DNA from: Roseateles_E cavernae
GTDB taxonomy: Bacteria; Pseudomonadota; Gammaproteobacteria; Burkholderiales; Burkholderiaceae_C
NCBI RefSeq assembly: GCF_040187885.1
Contig: NZ_JBDPLH010000014.1
Location: 14,016 to 78,015 of the forward strand
DNA: 64,000 nt
Direction of reading: 5' to 3'
Made by a program: the position numbers and the translations under genes. A model generated the notes under the pieces. That model saw only the letters and a list, made by a program, of their open reading frames with translations, did not search any database and was not told the DNA's origin. This document shows, piece after piece, positions 41,025-49,874 of the stretch. Within the stretch, counting starts at the first letter, position 1. Every line of letters begins with the position of its first letter.

Positions 41025-42290
41025 TTAACCGCCTCGACGCATCATGTCGAAGAAGTCGAGGTTGTTCTTGGTGGACTTCATCTTGTCGAGGATGAACTCC
41101 ATCGCTTCGATCTCGTCCATCGGGTAGAGCAGCTTGCGCAGGATCCAGCTCTTTTGCAGGATCTCGGGCTTGAGCAGCAGTTCTTCGCGGCGGGTGCCGG
41201 ACTTGTTGATCAGGATGGACGGGTAGACGCGCTTCTCGGCCATGCGGCGATCCAGATGGATTTCGCAGTTGCCGGTGCCCTTGAATTCTTCGTAGATCAC
41301 CTCGTCCATGCGGCTGCCGGTTTCCACCAGGGCCGTGCCGATGATGGTCAGCGAGCCGCCTTCCTCGATCTTGCGGGCCGCGCCGAAGAAGCGCTTGGGG
41401 CGCTGCAGGGCGTTGGCGTCCACGCCGCCGGTCAGCACCTTGCCCGACGAAGGCAGGACATTGTTGTAGGCGCGCGCCAGGCGGGTGATCGAGTCCAGCA
41501 GGATGATCACGTCCTTCTTCATCTCGACCAGGCGCTTGGCCCGCTCGATCACCATTTCGGCGACCTGCACGTGGCGGGCGGCCGGCTCATCGAAGGTCGA
41601 GGAGATCACCTCGCCACGCACGGTGCGCAGCATCTCGGTCACTTCTTCCGGACGCTCGTCGACCAGCAGCACGATCAGATGGCAGTCGGGGTGATTGGCC
41701 ACCAGCGCATGCGCCAGCTGCTGCATCATCACGGTCTTGCCGGTCTTGGGCTGGGCCACCAGCAGCGCGCGCTGGCCTTTGCCGATCGGCGCGATCAGGT
41801 CGATGATGCGGCCGGTGATGTTCTCTTCGCTCTTGACGCCGTCGCGCTCGAGCTTGAACTGCTCGCGCGGGAATAGCGGCGTCAAGTTCTCGAACATGAT
41901 CTTGTGCTTGCTCTCCTCGGGCGTCGCGTCGTTGACGCGGTCGACCTTGACCAGGGCAAAGTAGCGCTCGCCATCCTTGGGCACGCGTACCTCGCCTTCG
42001 ATCATGTCGCCGGTGTGGAGATTGAAGCGCCGGATCTGGCTGGGGCTCAGATAGATGTCGTCGGTCGACGCCATATAGCTGGCCTCGATCGAGCGCAGGA
42101 AGCCGAAGCCATCGGGCAGCACTTCCAGCACGCCGTCACCGAAGACTTGCTCTCCGGCCTTGGCGCGCTTTTTCATGATGGCAAACATCAGCTCCTGCTT
42201 GCGCAGCCGAGCGACGTTGTCGATTTCCAGCTCCTCGCCCATCTTGATGAGCTCGGAGACGTGAAGCGCTTTCAGTTCTGAAAGGTGCAT
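41025..42290 (-). CDS. rho: Transcription termination factor Rho
   Basis: A 421-residue hexameric RNA helicase. It has the N-terminal helical domain (MHLSELKALHVSELI), the RNA-binding cold-shock-like domain with DGFGFLRS, Walker A QPKTGKTVMMQQ, Walker B DVIILLDSITRLARAYN and the secondary RNA-site loop LTGGVDANALQRPKRFFGAARK. The start MHLSELK matches family length; the frame is open for 30 codons upstream without family-like sequence. A 239-base gap to trxA upstream probably holds the rho leader; no clear structure was recognised there. Confidence 0.97.
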   Translation of the reverse strand: MHLSELKALHVSELIKMGEELEIDNVARLRKQELMFAIMKKRAKAGEQVFGDGVLEVLPDGFGFLRSIEASYMASTDDIYLSPSQIRRFNLHTGDMIEGEVRVPKDGERYFALVKVDRVNDATPEESKHKIMFENLTPLFPREQFKLERDGVKSEENITGRIIDLIAPIGKGQRALLVAQPKTGKTVMMQQLAHALVANHPDCHLIVLLVDERPEEVTEMLRTVRGEVISSTFDEPAARHVQVAEMVIERAKRLVEMKKDVIILLDSITRLARAYNNVLPSSGKVLTGGVDANALQRPKRFFGAARKIEEGGSLTIIGTALVETGSRMDEVIYEEFKGTGNCEIHLDRRMAEKRVYPSILINKSGTRREELLLKPEILQKSWILRKLLYPMDEIEAMEFILDKMKSTKNNLDFFDMMRRGG

Positions 42291-42529
42291 GGGTGAATAC
42301 CCTGAGAGTCGTCCCAGGCCCTGCCAAGGGCCACGGACAAATACTTCGGCGGCAAGCACTGCATTCAAGCCCGACAGCATCGGTGCATGAACGAGACGAA
42401 AGAAATACGCGGGAGCTTGGGCGCCGAGTCCACGCGCCAGAACCTGGTCAGGTCGGGCGTGTTGGCAGTCTGCTGTTCAGTGCGGTCGGTGCGTTTGGAA
42501 CACCGGCCGCGCCGAACAGGTTGGAATCA

Positions 42530-42859
42530 TTATAGGTTAGCGTCCAGGAAGGCCGTCAACTGGGCCTTGGACAAAGCGCCAACCTTGGTGGCGGCCAGCT
42601 GGCCACCCTTGAACAGCATCAGGGTCGGGATGCCGCGGATGCCGAACTTGGCCGGCACCTCGCGGTTCTCGTCCACATTCATCTTGGCGACCTGCAGGCG
42701 CTCCTGGTAGGAGGTCGAGACCTCGTCGAGGATGGGCGCAATCATCTTGCAAGGGCCGCACCACTCGGCCCAGTAATCCACCAGCACGGGTTTGTCGGCT
42801 TGGATCACGTCGGCTTCAAAAGACGCGTCGGAAATATGTTTGATCAGTTCGCTGCTCAT
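42530..42859 (-). CDS. trxA: Thioredoxin
   Basis: A 109-residue thiol-disulfide oxidoreductase. The active site is WCGPC with Cys34 and Cys37, and the cis-proline segment is RGIPTLMLFKGG. Length and sequence match Trx1. It is upstream of rho and in the same direction, a pairing common in proteobacteria. An AAGGAC ribosome site lies before the ATG. Confidence 0.97.
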   Translation of the reverse strand: MSSELIKHISDASFEADVIQADKPVLVDYWAEWCGPCKMIAPILDEVSTSYQERLQVAKMNVDENREVPAKFGIRGIPTLMLFKGGQLAATKVGALSKAQLTAFLDANL

Positions 42860-42989
42860 GGGTTGTCCTTGGCTGGCCGACTTCGCGTAGGCGGCATCAG
42901 AGGCACAATGATTCTGACACAAAGCCCCGCCGCAGGATTGCGGCCGGTCACAAGGCCCATATCCGGGCGCAGCCTTCATTCTCAAGCCC

Positions 42990-45656
42990 TTGTCATCACG
43001 CCACCTGTTCCCTCTCGATGCCGGCCATGGCGCCGCCCAGTTCTGGCTCCGGCTGGCCGAGACGGCCGCTGCCTGGCTGGAAGGCCAGGGCCTGGCGGCG
43101 CGCGATGCCGTGCTGCTGCTGCCCTTCGCGCAACACCTGGCCCCGGCGCGGCGTGCCTGGATGCAGCTTTCGCGCTGGCAGCCGCGCATCGAGACCACCA
43201 AAAGCCTGGCCGCCGCGCTGGGCCCGACGCCGCTGCCGCAGGCCCAGCAGATCAGCTTCGATGCGGCGATCGATGGCCTGGCCGCGCGCGGCCTGCTGCA
43301 GTCGCAAAGCTGGGCCCAGGCCTTGCGCGCCCGCGATGCTCGGGCCTTCGATCTGGCCGTGCAGCGCCTGGTCGAGACCGCCCATGCCTGGGCCAGGGCG
43401 GCCGCGCAGCGCTCGCCGCAGGCGCGCGAGCTGCTGTGGCAGCAGGCGCGCTTGGCCTTGCAGAGCACCGGGCCTGGCGGGCTGGAGCGGGCGCTGGCCC
43501 TGGTGGCGCTGGAATGGGCGGCGGCCGACACCCGGGAGCCACCCACCGATGCGCTGTTCGACTTGCGTCCCAGCGCCTGGCTGCATCTGCAGTGCGGCGG
43601 CCCGGACCCGCTGGCCGAGGCGCTGCTGGAGCGGGCCGAGGCGGCGGGCCTGCCCTGTCTGCGCCTGTGCGCCGATCTGGCGCTGGATCAGGTCTTCGCC
43701 ACCAGCCCGCCGCTGGGGCCGCTGGAGCAGGCCTTGTGCGAGGACTTCGAGGACCTGGCGCAGAGCAGCGCGGCCGCCGTGCTCGGGCATCTGCAGGCCG
43801 GCCGCAGCCCGGTCGCGCTGATCGCCCAGGACCGGGTGCTGATACGCCGGGTGCGCGCGCTGCTGGAGCGCCAGCAGCTGGGCATTGCCGATGAAACCGG
43901 CTGGACCCTGGCGACCACGCCGCCCGCCGCCCAGCTGATGGCCTTGCTGCGCACCGCGCGCGGCCAGGCCAGCCTGGATGAATGGCTGGCTTTTCTGAAA
44001 TGCGCGCTGGCGGGGCGGCTGCGCGACGCGGCCGGCTCGGGCGCGCTGACGGCTTTGGAAGCCCGCTGCCGTGCGCGCGGCTGGTCCGCTCCGGCGGCGG
44101 TGCGCGCCGATCTGCTCAGCCCGGCCAGCGCCCGGCTGTGGCAGGCTGCGCGGCAATGCCTGCAACCGCTGTCGGCCGGCGCGGCTTCGCGCAGCCTGGC
44201 CGACTGGCTGGCGGCGCTGAAAGAGGTCCTGCAGCTGCTCGGCGCTGAGGCGCTGATCGAGGCCCAGGATGCCGGCGAGGCCTTGCTCGATGCGCTGTGG
44301 CTGCGCCGCTCACCCTGGCCCGATTCGGCTCATGAGGCGGTGCTGCAGCAGGCTCAGCTGAGCATGGCCGACTTCCTGGCCTGGGTCGATGCCAGCTTGG
44401 AAGCGGCGCAGTATGTGCCGCCGCCGCTGGGCGAGGTGGTGGTGATGATCACACCGCTGGCGCGCGCGATGTTGCGGCCTTTCGGCGCCGTCGTGCTGCC
44501 GGGCGCCGATGCCCAGACCCTGGGGCCGGTGCCGGCCGGGCCGGCCTTGCTCAGCGACACGCTGGCGCGCGAACTGGGCCTGCCCAGCATCGAGGACAAG
44601 CGCGCGGCCCTGGCGCTGACCTTTGCCCAGCTGCTGCGCGCCCCGGCCCTGACCCTGCTGCACTGCCGCAGCAAGGGCAGCGAGCCGCTGGCCGCCAGTC
44701 CCTTGCTGGAGCGCCTGGCCTTGGCGCTGCAAGCTGCCGGCCATGAACCCATCGCCGTCTGGCAGGACCGGCGCGAGCGGCTGAGCCTGCAGCCACAGCC
44801 GCTGCAACGCGCCCAGGCCTACGCCGAGGGGCGCTTGCCGGCGGCGCTGAGCGCCAGCGCGGTCGAGTCGCTGCGCAACTGCCCCTATCAGTTCTTCGCC
44901 CGCGTGCTGCTGGGGCTGCGCGAGCAGGCCGAGCTGGAGACCGAGGCCGACAAGCGCGATTACGGCAGCTGGCTGCATGCGGTGCTGCACCAGTTTCACC
45001 AGCAGCGGCTGCTGCCGACGCTGGACGATGGCGATGAAGCGCTGCTGCAGCGCGCGGCCATCGAGCAGATGCAGGTCCTGGGTCTGTCCGCGGCCGAGTT
45101 CCTGCCCTTCTCGGCCGGTTTTGCGCGCTTCGTGCCGCGCTATCTGGGCTGGCTGCGCGAGCAGGAGTCGGCCGGCGTGCGCTACGCGGCCGGCGAGCTG
45201 GAGCGCGAGGTCATGCCCTATGCCGACGGCGGCGCGGTGCTGCAGGACCTGCGGCTGCGCGGCCGGCTCGACCGTGTCGATGTCTCGGTCGGTACGCGCC
45301 TGCTGGTCGACTACAAGACCGGCAGCGTCGCGGGCCTGAAAGCCAAGGTGGCCGATCCGGCCGAGGACACGCAGCTGGCCGTCTATGCGGCCTTGATGCA
45401 GGGCGCGGCCGAGCCCGCCGGGCCGCCGGGCCTGGAGGCGCTGTATCTGGCGCTTGACGATGCCAAGGGCATCGCCGCCGTGCCGCATCCGGATGTGAGC
45501 GACAGCGCCGAGTTGCTGCTCTGGGGCCTGAAGAACGATTTGCTGGCCCTGCACGGGGGCGCGCCGCTGCCGGCGCTGGGCGAGGGCATGGCCTGCGCCT
45601 ATTGCGAGATGCGCGGCCTGTGCCGCCGTGATGATTGGGCCGGAGCGGCACTGTGA
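42990..45656 (+). CDS. addB: AddB-like PD-(D/E)XK nuclease with predicted 4Fe-4S cluster
   Basis: An 888-residue protein. The C-terminal nuclease domain begins near residue 620 and holds the catalytic Asp774 and Lys776 in LLVDYKTGS. Cys631 (NCPYQFF) together with Cys869, Cys872 and Cys878 (CAYCEMRGLC) form the four-cysteine iron-sulfur staple of AddB nucleases. The N-terminal part is a weakly conserved, inactivated helicase-like region with no Walker A. The apparent start is TTG at 42990; no in-frame ATG occurs for about 55 codons, so the start is uncertain. Its stop overlaps the AddA-like ATG. Confidence 0.85.
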   Translation: MSSRHLFPLDAGHGAAQFWLRLAETAAAWLEGQGLAARDAVLLLPFAQHLAPARRAWMQLSRWQPRIETTKSLAAALGPTPLPQAQQISFDAAIDGLAARGLLQSQSWAQALRARDARAFDLAVQRLVETAHAWARAAAQRSPQARELLWQQARLALQSTGPGGLERALALVALEWAAADTREPPTDALFDLRPSAWLHLQCGGPDPLAEALLERAEAAGLPCLRLCADLALDQVFATSPPLGPLEQALCEDFEDLAQSSAAAVLGHLQAGRSPVALIAQDRVLIRRVRALLERQQLGIADETGWTLATTPPAAQLMALLRTARGQASLDEWLAFLKCALAGRLRDAAGSGALTALEARCRARGWSAPAAVRADLLSPASARLWQAARQCLQPLSAGAASRSLADWLAALKEVLQLLGAEALIEAQDAGEALLDALWLRRSPWPDSAHEAVLQQAQLSMADFLAWVDASLEAAQYVPPPLGEVVVMITPLARAMLRPFGAVVLPGADAQTLGPVPAGPALLSDTLARELGLPSIEDKRAALALTFAQLLRAPALTLLHCRSKGSEPLAASPLLERLALALQAAGHEPIAVWQDRRERLSLQPQPLQRAQAYAEGRLPAALSASAVESLRNCPYQFFARVLLGLREQAELETEADKRDYGSWLHAVLHQFHQQRLLPTLDDGDEALLQRAAIEQMQVLGLSAAEFLPFSAGFARFVPRYLGWLREQESAGVRYAAGELEREVMPYADGGAVLQDLRLRGRLDRVDVSVGTRLLVDYKTGSVAGLKAKVADPAEDTQLAVYAALMQGAAEPAGPPGLEALYLALDDAKGIAAVPHPDVSDSAELLLWGLKNDLLALHGGAPLPALGEGMACAYCEMRGLCRRDDWAGAAL

Positions 45657-48600
45657 TGCAAGAACAAGCGGCCTACACCTGCGACGGCGCCCCGGTGGCG
45701 CGCGAACGCTTTTATGCGCTGGCCTGCGATCCGCAGCGCAGCGTGGTCGTCGAGGCCTGCGCCGGTGCGGGCAAGACCTGGATGCTGGTGTCGCGCATCC
45801 TGCGGGCCTTGCTGGAGGGCACGCAGCCGCAGGACATCGTCGCGATCACCTTCACCCGCAAGGCCGCCGGCGAGATGCGCCAGCGCCTGGGCGAATGGCT
45901 GGATGAGTTTGCGCACTGCAGCGAGGCGCAGCGCCGCGAGGCGTTGATACAGCGCGGCATGCCGGCCGAGCAGGCGGCCGTGCTGGCCCCGGCGCTGGCC
46001 GGTCTGCAGCAGCAGCTCTTGCAGGCCGGACGCATGGTCGAGATCCGTACCTTCCACGCCTGGTTCTCGCAGCTGCTGCGCGCCGCGCCGCTGGAGCTGC
46101 TGGAGGCTCAAGGCATCGCGCCCGAGCTGCAGCTGCTGGAGGACGAGAGCGAGCTGATGCCCGAGCTGTGGCAGCGCTTTCATGCCGCCGTGCTGGCTGA
46201 CCAGGCGCTGCTGGCGGCCTATCAGGCCCTGGTGTTCGAGCAGGGGCGCAACAGGGTGCTGAGCTGGCTGGCGTCGGCCTTTGCGAAGCGGGTCGAGATC
46301 CGGTTGGCCGCGCAGGCTGGACGCCTGCATGACAGCGTGGCCGGTGCTGCGAGCGTCGCGCCCGAGTTCGCCGGCCTGGCGCATCCGCTGGAGGCGTTCG
46401 CGGCGCTGCGGGCCGATCTGGCGACGCTGGCGCGGGTGCTGGGCCAGGCCAAGAACGCCACGCCCAAGAAGGCCGCAGTGGCCATCGAGCAAGGCCTGAG
46501 CCTGCCGGATGAGCAGGCGGTGGAGGCCGTCATCGAGGCCTTGTTCACCGCGACCGGCACGCCGCGCAAGAACCTGGGCGAGAGTCTGGAGCTGCAGTCG
46601 GCCATCGAGCGGCTGGAGCGCCTGAAGCTGGCACTGGCCCAGCACCAGGCGCGGGGCTGGCATCTGCAGATGTGCCGGCTGTCGCTGTGCCTGCTGGACG
46701 AGTTCGAGGCGCTCAAGCGCGCCCGCGGCCTGGTCGATATGAACGATCTGGAGCGCGGCGCGCTGGCCCTGCTCAGCGATGCGCCGCTGGCCGGCTGGGT
46801 GCAGGAGCGGCTGGATACGCAGATCCGCCATCTGCTGATTGACGAGTTCCAGGACACCAGCCCGCTGCAATGGCATGCCCTCTATGCCTGGCTGGCCGGC
46901 TATGTCGGCGCCGGTGGCGGCGCCAGCGGTCAGCGGCCGCCCTCGGTCTTCATCGTCGGCGATCCGAAGCAGAGCATCTACCGCTTCCGCCGCGCCGAGC
47001 CGCGCGTGTTCTCGGCCGCGCGCGACTTCGTCCGCGACGGCCTGGCCGGCACGGTGCTGGCCTGCGACCACACGCGCCGCAACGCGCCGCCGGTGCTGGC
47101 TGCCGTCAACACGGCCTTCGATGCGGCCAGCCGGGCCCAGGAGTACAGCGGCTTTCGCCCGCACACGACCGAGGCGGGCGCCGCCTCGGCGCTGGACGGC
47201 GTGTTCTTCATCGATGACGACGGTATCGACAGCGACATCGCCGATACGCCTGGCGACGAGCTGCCAGCCTGGCGCCCCAGCCTCAGCCAGGCGCGCCACG
47301 AGCCCGAGCTGCACCGCCGTGCTGCCGAGGCGCAGCGCATCGCCGGCTGCATTGCGCGGCTGCTGAGCGAGGAGGGCGTGCAGCCCGGCGAGATCTATGT
47401 GCTGGCGCGCAAGCGCGAGGGCCTGCGGGTGCTGGCGCAGACCTTGAAGGCGCGCGGCCTGCCCCATGTGGCGCCCGAGGACATGGCGCTGCTGGACTCG
47501 CCCGATGTGCGCGATCTGCTGGCCCTGCTCGACGCGCTGGCCTCGCCGGGGCACAACCTGTCGCTGGCCCATGCGCTGCGCAGCCCCTTGTTCGGCGCCA
47601 GCGAGGCCGATCTGCTGCAGCTGGCCGCCTGGTCGGGCAGTGCCGACTGGCTGGGCCGGCAGCGGCCCGAGGAAGCGGCGCGCATGGCCTGGTGGGCAGC
47701 GCTGACGCTGGCGGACGAGCAAGATCTGTCCCCGGCGCTGCGGCGCGCCCGCGAGCTGCTGAATCGCTGGGAGCAGCTGGCCGGCGAGCGCAGCCCGCAT
47801 GACCTGCTGGACGCCATCGTCTTCGAGGGCGACCTGATGGCACGGCTGGCCTGTGCCGTGCCGCCCAGCGAGCGGCGCTCGCGCCTGCATGCGGTCGAGG
47901 CCCTGCTGGCCCTGGCGCTGGATCTCGATGGCGGCCGCTACGCCAGCCTCTACGGCTTTGTGCGCGCGCTGAAGAGCCGCGCCTTGAAGCTGGCGGCGCC
48001 GGCCGAGCCCGAGGCGGTGCAGCTGCTGACCGTGCACGGCGCCAAGGGGCTGGAGGCCCGTGTCGTGTTTCTGATGGACTGCGAGGCCGGGCCGGCCCGC
48101 GCCGAGAGCAGCAGCCTGGCGATCGCCTGGCCGGTGCAGGAGTCGGCGCCCAGCATCGTGGCCTTCCTGGCCTCTGAGAGCCGGCCGCCGCCCTCGCTGC
48201 AGCCGCTGCTCGACGACGAGCGCGAGCAGCGCCAGCGCGAGGAGTTGAATGCGCTCTATGTCGCGATGACCCGGGCCCGCTCGCGCCTGGTGCTGAGCCG
48301 CAGCCCGTCGCAGCGCAAACCGGCCAACGCCACCTGGTGGAGCCGCCTGCAGCCACTGGCGATGGCCTTGCCGGTGACGGTCGAGGCTGTGGGCGAGTCT
48401 GCGGCGGCGGCCGCGTCGTTCCAGCTCAAGACCCTGCCACTGGCGCCACCGCGCGCCGTCGTGCCGGTCGTCGAGATGGGGCAGAGCCCGGCCGTGGTCG
48501 ATGACAGTGCGGCGCTGGGCGAGGCGCTGCACCGCGTGCTGGAATGGGCCAGCGGTCCGAGCGCGACGGTTCAGCCCTTGCCGCGTCTGCTGGCGGCCGC

Positions 48601-49003
48601 CGCGCAGATGTACGGCCTGGATGCCAAACGCAGCGAACGGCTGGAGCGCAGCGCGCAGGCCATTCTGGACAGCGCCGAGTGCGCGCCGTTCTTTGATGCG
48701 CCATCGCTGCTGTGGGCCGGCAACGAGGTGCCGGTCAGCTGGCAGGGGCAGGACATGCGCCTGGACCGGCTGGTCTGTCGCCATGCCGGCTCCGGACAGG
48801 CGCCGATCTGGTGGGTGCTCGACTACAAGCTGCATCCCGCGCCGCAGAACAATCCCGAGTATCTGCAGCAGTTGCAGCGCTACCGCGCGGCCGTGCTGAT
48901 GCTTCAGCCGGGCGAGCCGGTGCGCACCGCCTTCATCACCGGCCAAGGGCGCTTGGTGGACTGCACCGAGCAGGTCGAGCAGATAAGTCTCGGGGTCGAG
49001 TAA
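45656..49003 (+). CDS. addA: AddA-like UvrD/Rep helicase-nuclease
   Basis: A 1115-residue superfamily 1A helicase fused to a RecB-type nuclease. Walker A is EACAGAGKTWMLVSRIL, motif Ia ITFTRKAAGEMRQRL, Walker B DEFQDTSPLQW, motif III VGDPKQSIYRFRRAEP, motif V TVHGAKGLEARVVF, and motif VI YVAMTRARSRLVL. The C-terminal nuclease motif is WVLDYKLHP. With its partner it would process double-strand DNA ends for RecA. The start overlaps the addB-like stop (TGATG). No recC or recD homologue is nearby. Confidence 0.9.
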   Translation: MQEQAAYTCDGAPVARERFYALACDPQRSVVVEACAGAGKTWMLVSRILRALLEGTQPQDIVAITFTRKAAGEMRQRLGEWLDEFAHCSEAQRREALIQRGMPAEQAAVLAPALAGLQQQLLQAGRMVEIRTFHAWFSQLLRAAPLELLEAQGIAPELQLLEDESELMPELWQRFHAAVLADQALLAAYQALVFEQGRNRVLSWLASAFAKRVEIRLAAQAGRLHDSVAGAASVAPEFAGLAHPLEAFAALRADLATLARVLGQAKNATPKKAAVAIEQGLSLPDEQAVEAVIEALFTATGTPRKNLGESLELQSAIERLERLKLALAQHQARGWHLQMCRLSLCLLDEFEALKRARGLVDMNDLERGALALLSDAPLAGWVQERLDTQIRHLLIDEFQDTSPLQWHALYAWLAGYVGAGGGASGQRPPSVFIVGDPKQSIYRFRRAEPRVFSAARDFVRDGLAGTVLACDHTRRNAPPVLAAVNTAFDAASRAQEYSGFRPHTTEAGAASALDGVFFIDDDGIDSDIADTPGDELPAWRPSLSQARHEPELHRRAAEAQRIAGCIARLLSEEGVQPGEIYVLARKREGLRVLAQTLKARGLPHVAPEDMALLDSPDVRDLLALLDALASPGHNLSLAHALRSPLFGASEADLLQLAAWSGSADWLGRQRPEEAARMAWWAALTLADEQDLSPALRRARELLNRWEQLAGERSPHDLLDAIVFEGDLMARLACAVPPSERRSRLHAVEALLALALDLDGGRYASLYGFVRALKSRALKLAAPAEPEAVQLLTVHGAKGLEARVVFLMDCEAGPARAESSSLAIAWPVQESAPSIVAFLASESRPPPSLQPLLDDEREQRQREELNALYVAMTRARSRLVLSRSPSQRKPANATWWSRLQPLAMALPVTVEAVGESAAAAASFQLKTLPLAPPRAVVPVVEMGQSPAVVDDSAALGEALHRVLEWASGPSATVQPLPRLLAAAAQMYGLDAKRSERLERSAQAILDSAECAPFFDAPSLLWAGNEVPVSWQGQDMRLDRLVCRHAGSGQAPIWWVLDYKLHPAPQNNPEYLQQLQRYRAAVLMLQPGEPVRTAFITGQGRLVDCTEQVEQISLGVE

Positions 49004-49012
49004 AAACCAGGC

Positions 49013-49018
49013 TAGAAT
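49013..49018 (+). promoter_or_regulatory. Candidate -10 of the tRNA-Pro gene
   Basis: TAGAAT lies 12 bases before the tRNA, just after the stop of the helicase gene. No good -35 is seen. The spacing to the mature 5' end is short but workable. Confidence 0.4.
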
Positions 49019-49030
49019 AGCGGTCTTAGT

Positions 49031-49107
49031 CGGGGCGTAGCGCAGCCTGGTAGCGCATCTGCTTTGGGAGCAGAGGGTCGCGAGTTCGAATCCCGCCGCC
49101 CCGACCA
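49031..49107 (+). tRNA. tRNA-Pro (anticodon UGG)
   Basis: A 77-base tRNA with encoded CCA. The acceptor stem pairs CGGGGCG with CGCCCCG. The D arm holds the usual AGCGCAGCCTGGTAGCGC, and the anticodon arm TCTGC-TTTGGGA-GCAGA gives loop bases TGG at 34-36. The T arm carries GTTCGAATC. Everything after it in the window is accessory in character, so this gene is a plausible integration boundary. Confidence 0.97.
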
Positions 49108-49126
49108 AGATTCATCAAGTAAATCA

Positions 49127-49162
49127 ATGAGTTACAGCAGAAATGCCGTAGCTCATTTTTTT
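49127..49162 (+). terminator. Intrinsic terminator after tRNA-Pro
   Basis: ATGAGTTAC (49127-49135) pairs with GTAGCTCAT (49148-49156), nine pairs including one G-U, and is followed by six T residues. Confidence 0.75.
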
Positions 49163-49260
49163 CGCCTCGTCGAAATTGCTCCGCGTGGGTAAACCAAGGG
49201 GTAAACCAAAGTGATGACGATGCTGCGAGTTGGTGAATTTTTGGAGCGGCCTCTGTCCCT
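49163..49260. other. Intergenic stretch between tRNA-Pro and IS remnant
   Basis: No gene is recognised. It contains two nearly adjacent GGTAAACCAA units (around 49187-49208), a short direct repeat of unknown meaning. No integrase reading frame is visible on either strand. Confidence 0.4.
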
Positions 49261-49428
49261 GACGTGGGCCAGATAGACCATGCCCTGCCAAGTCGAGACA
49301 TAGGCGTAGTCGCTGACCCAAAGCTGGTTCGGCCGGTCTGCATGGAACTGCCGCTTCACCCGATCTTGCGGGCACGGGCACTTCGGCGTGAGGGCGTCGC
49401 TCCCATTTCGCTCGCCAAGGCGCTTCAA
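49261..49428 (-). pseudogene. IS3-family transposase (OrfB) fragment
   Basis: A short stretch on the minus strand reads CPQDRVKRQFHADRPNQLWV followed by SDYAYVSTWQGMVYLAHV. This is the start of the DDE integrase core of IS3-type OrfB, with the first catalytic Asp in VSDYAYV. The match stops abruptly after LAHV; the expected continuation (a second Asp and the Glu) is absent. Neither OrfA nor terminal inverted repeats were found, so this is a dead remnant. Confidence 0.75.
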
Positions 49429-49874
49429 ACATAACTTTCGTGGCGGCGATCGATTACCGTACCCCCAGAAATACCCCCGACTGGCCCTGATGCTTCAGCG
49501 GAAATGGTGCGTTTCTTTCTGTCGTTCTCAACACGTCGTGCTTGCATCGATTGAATCGATCGAGCCGTATTGAGGTGGGGCATGATGGATCTCGCTGGCG
49601 GCGTTGCCAAGTAGAGCAAAGATCGGGAATTTGCGGTGACAAGCCATGTTCGTGGGCAGTAACACAGAATCTGAATCCTGGACGTCCATGGCGGGCGGGC
49701 CTCGAACCGTCCGCAAGAGCTGAATTGCAGCTCAGTTTGCGGCTATGTGATCGGACTCAGCGCATGCCGACGGGGGATGTCTGGCGGGGGCATCCATGTT
49801 GGGGGGCAGTTGCGCCGCTATATTCAGGGAAACAGATGTTTGTCTGGAGCGAGGTGCAGCGTAACGGAGATGCG
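49429..49874. other. About 450 bases without a recognised gene
   Basis: Several short open frames cross this stretch in different directions, but none has a ribosome site or a recognisable domain. Part of it probably holds the promoter of the solute-binding protein gene. Nothing else is seen. Confidence 0.5.

Noticed and set aside
49187..49208. Tandem GGTAAACCAA units as an attachment site
   Set aside because: They are short, do not repeat the tRNA 3' end, and no integrase is visible; left as an unexplained short repeat.
49026..49343. Minus-strand frame containing GGGIRTRDPLLPKQMRYQAA
   Set aside because: This is the well-known false translation of the antisense of a tRNA (here tRNA-Pro) and not a protein.
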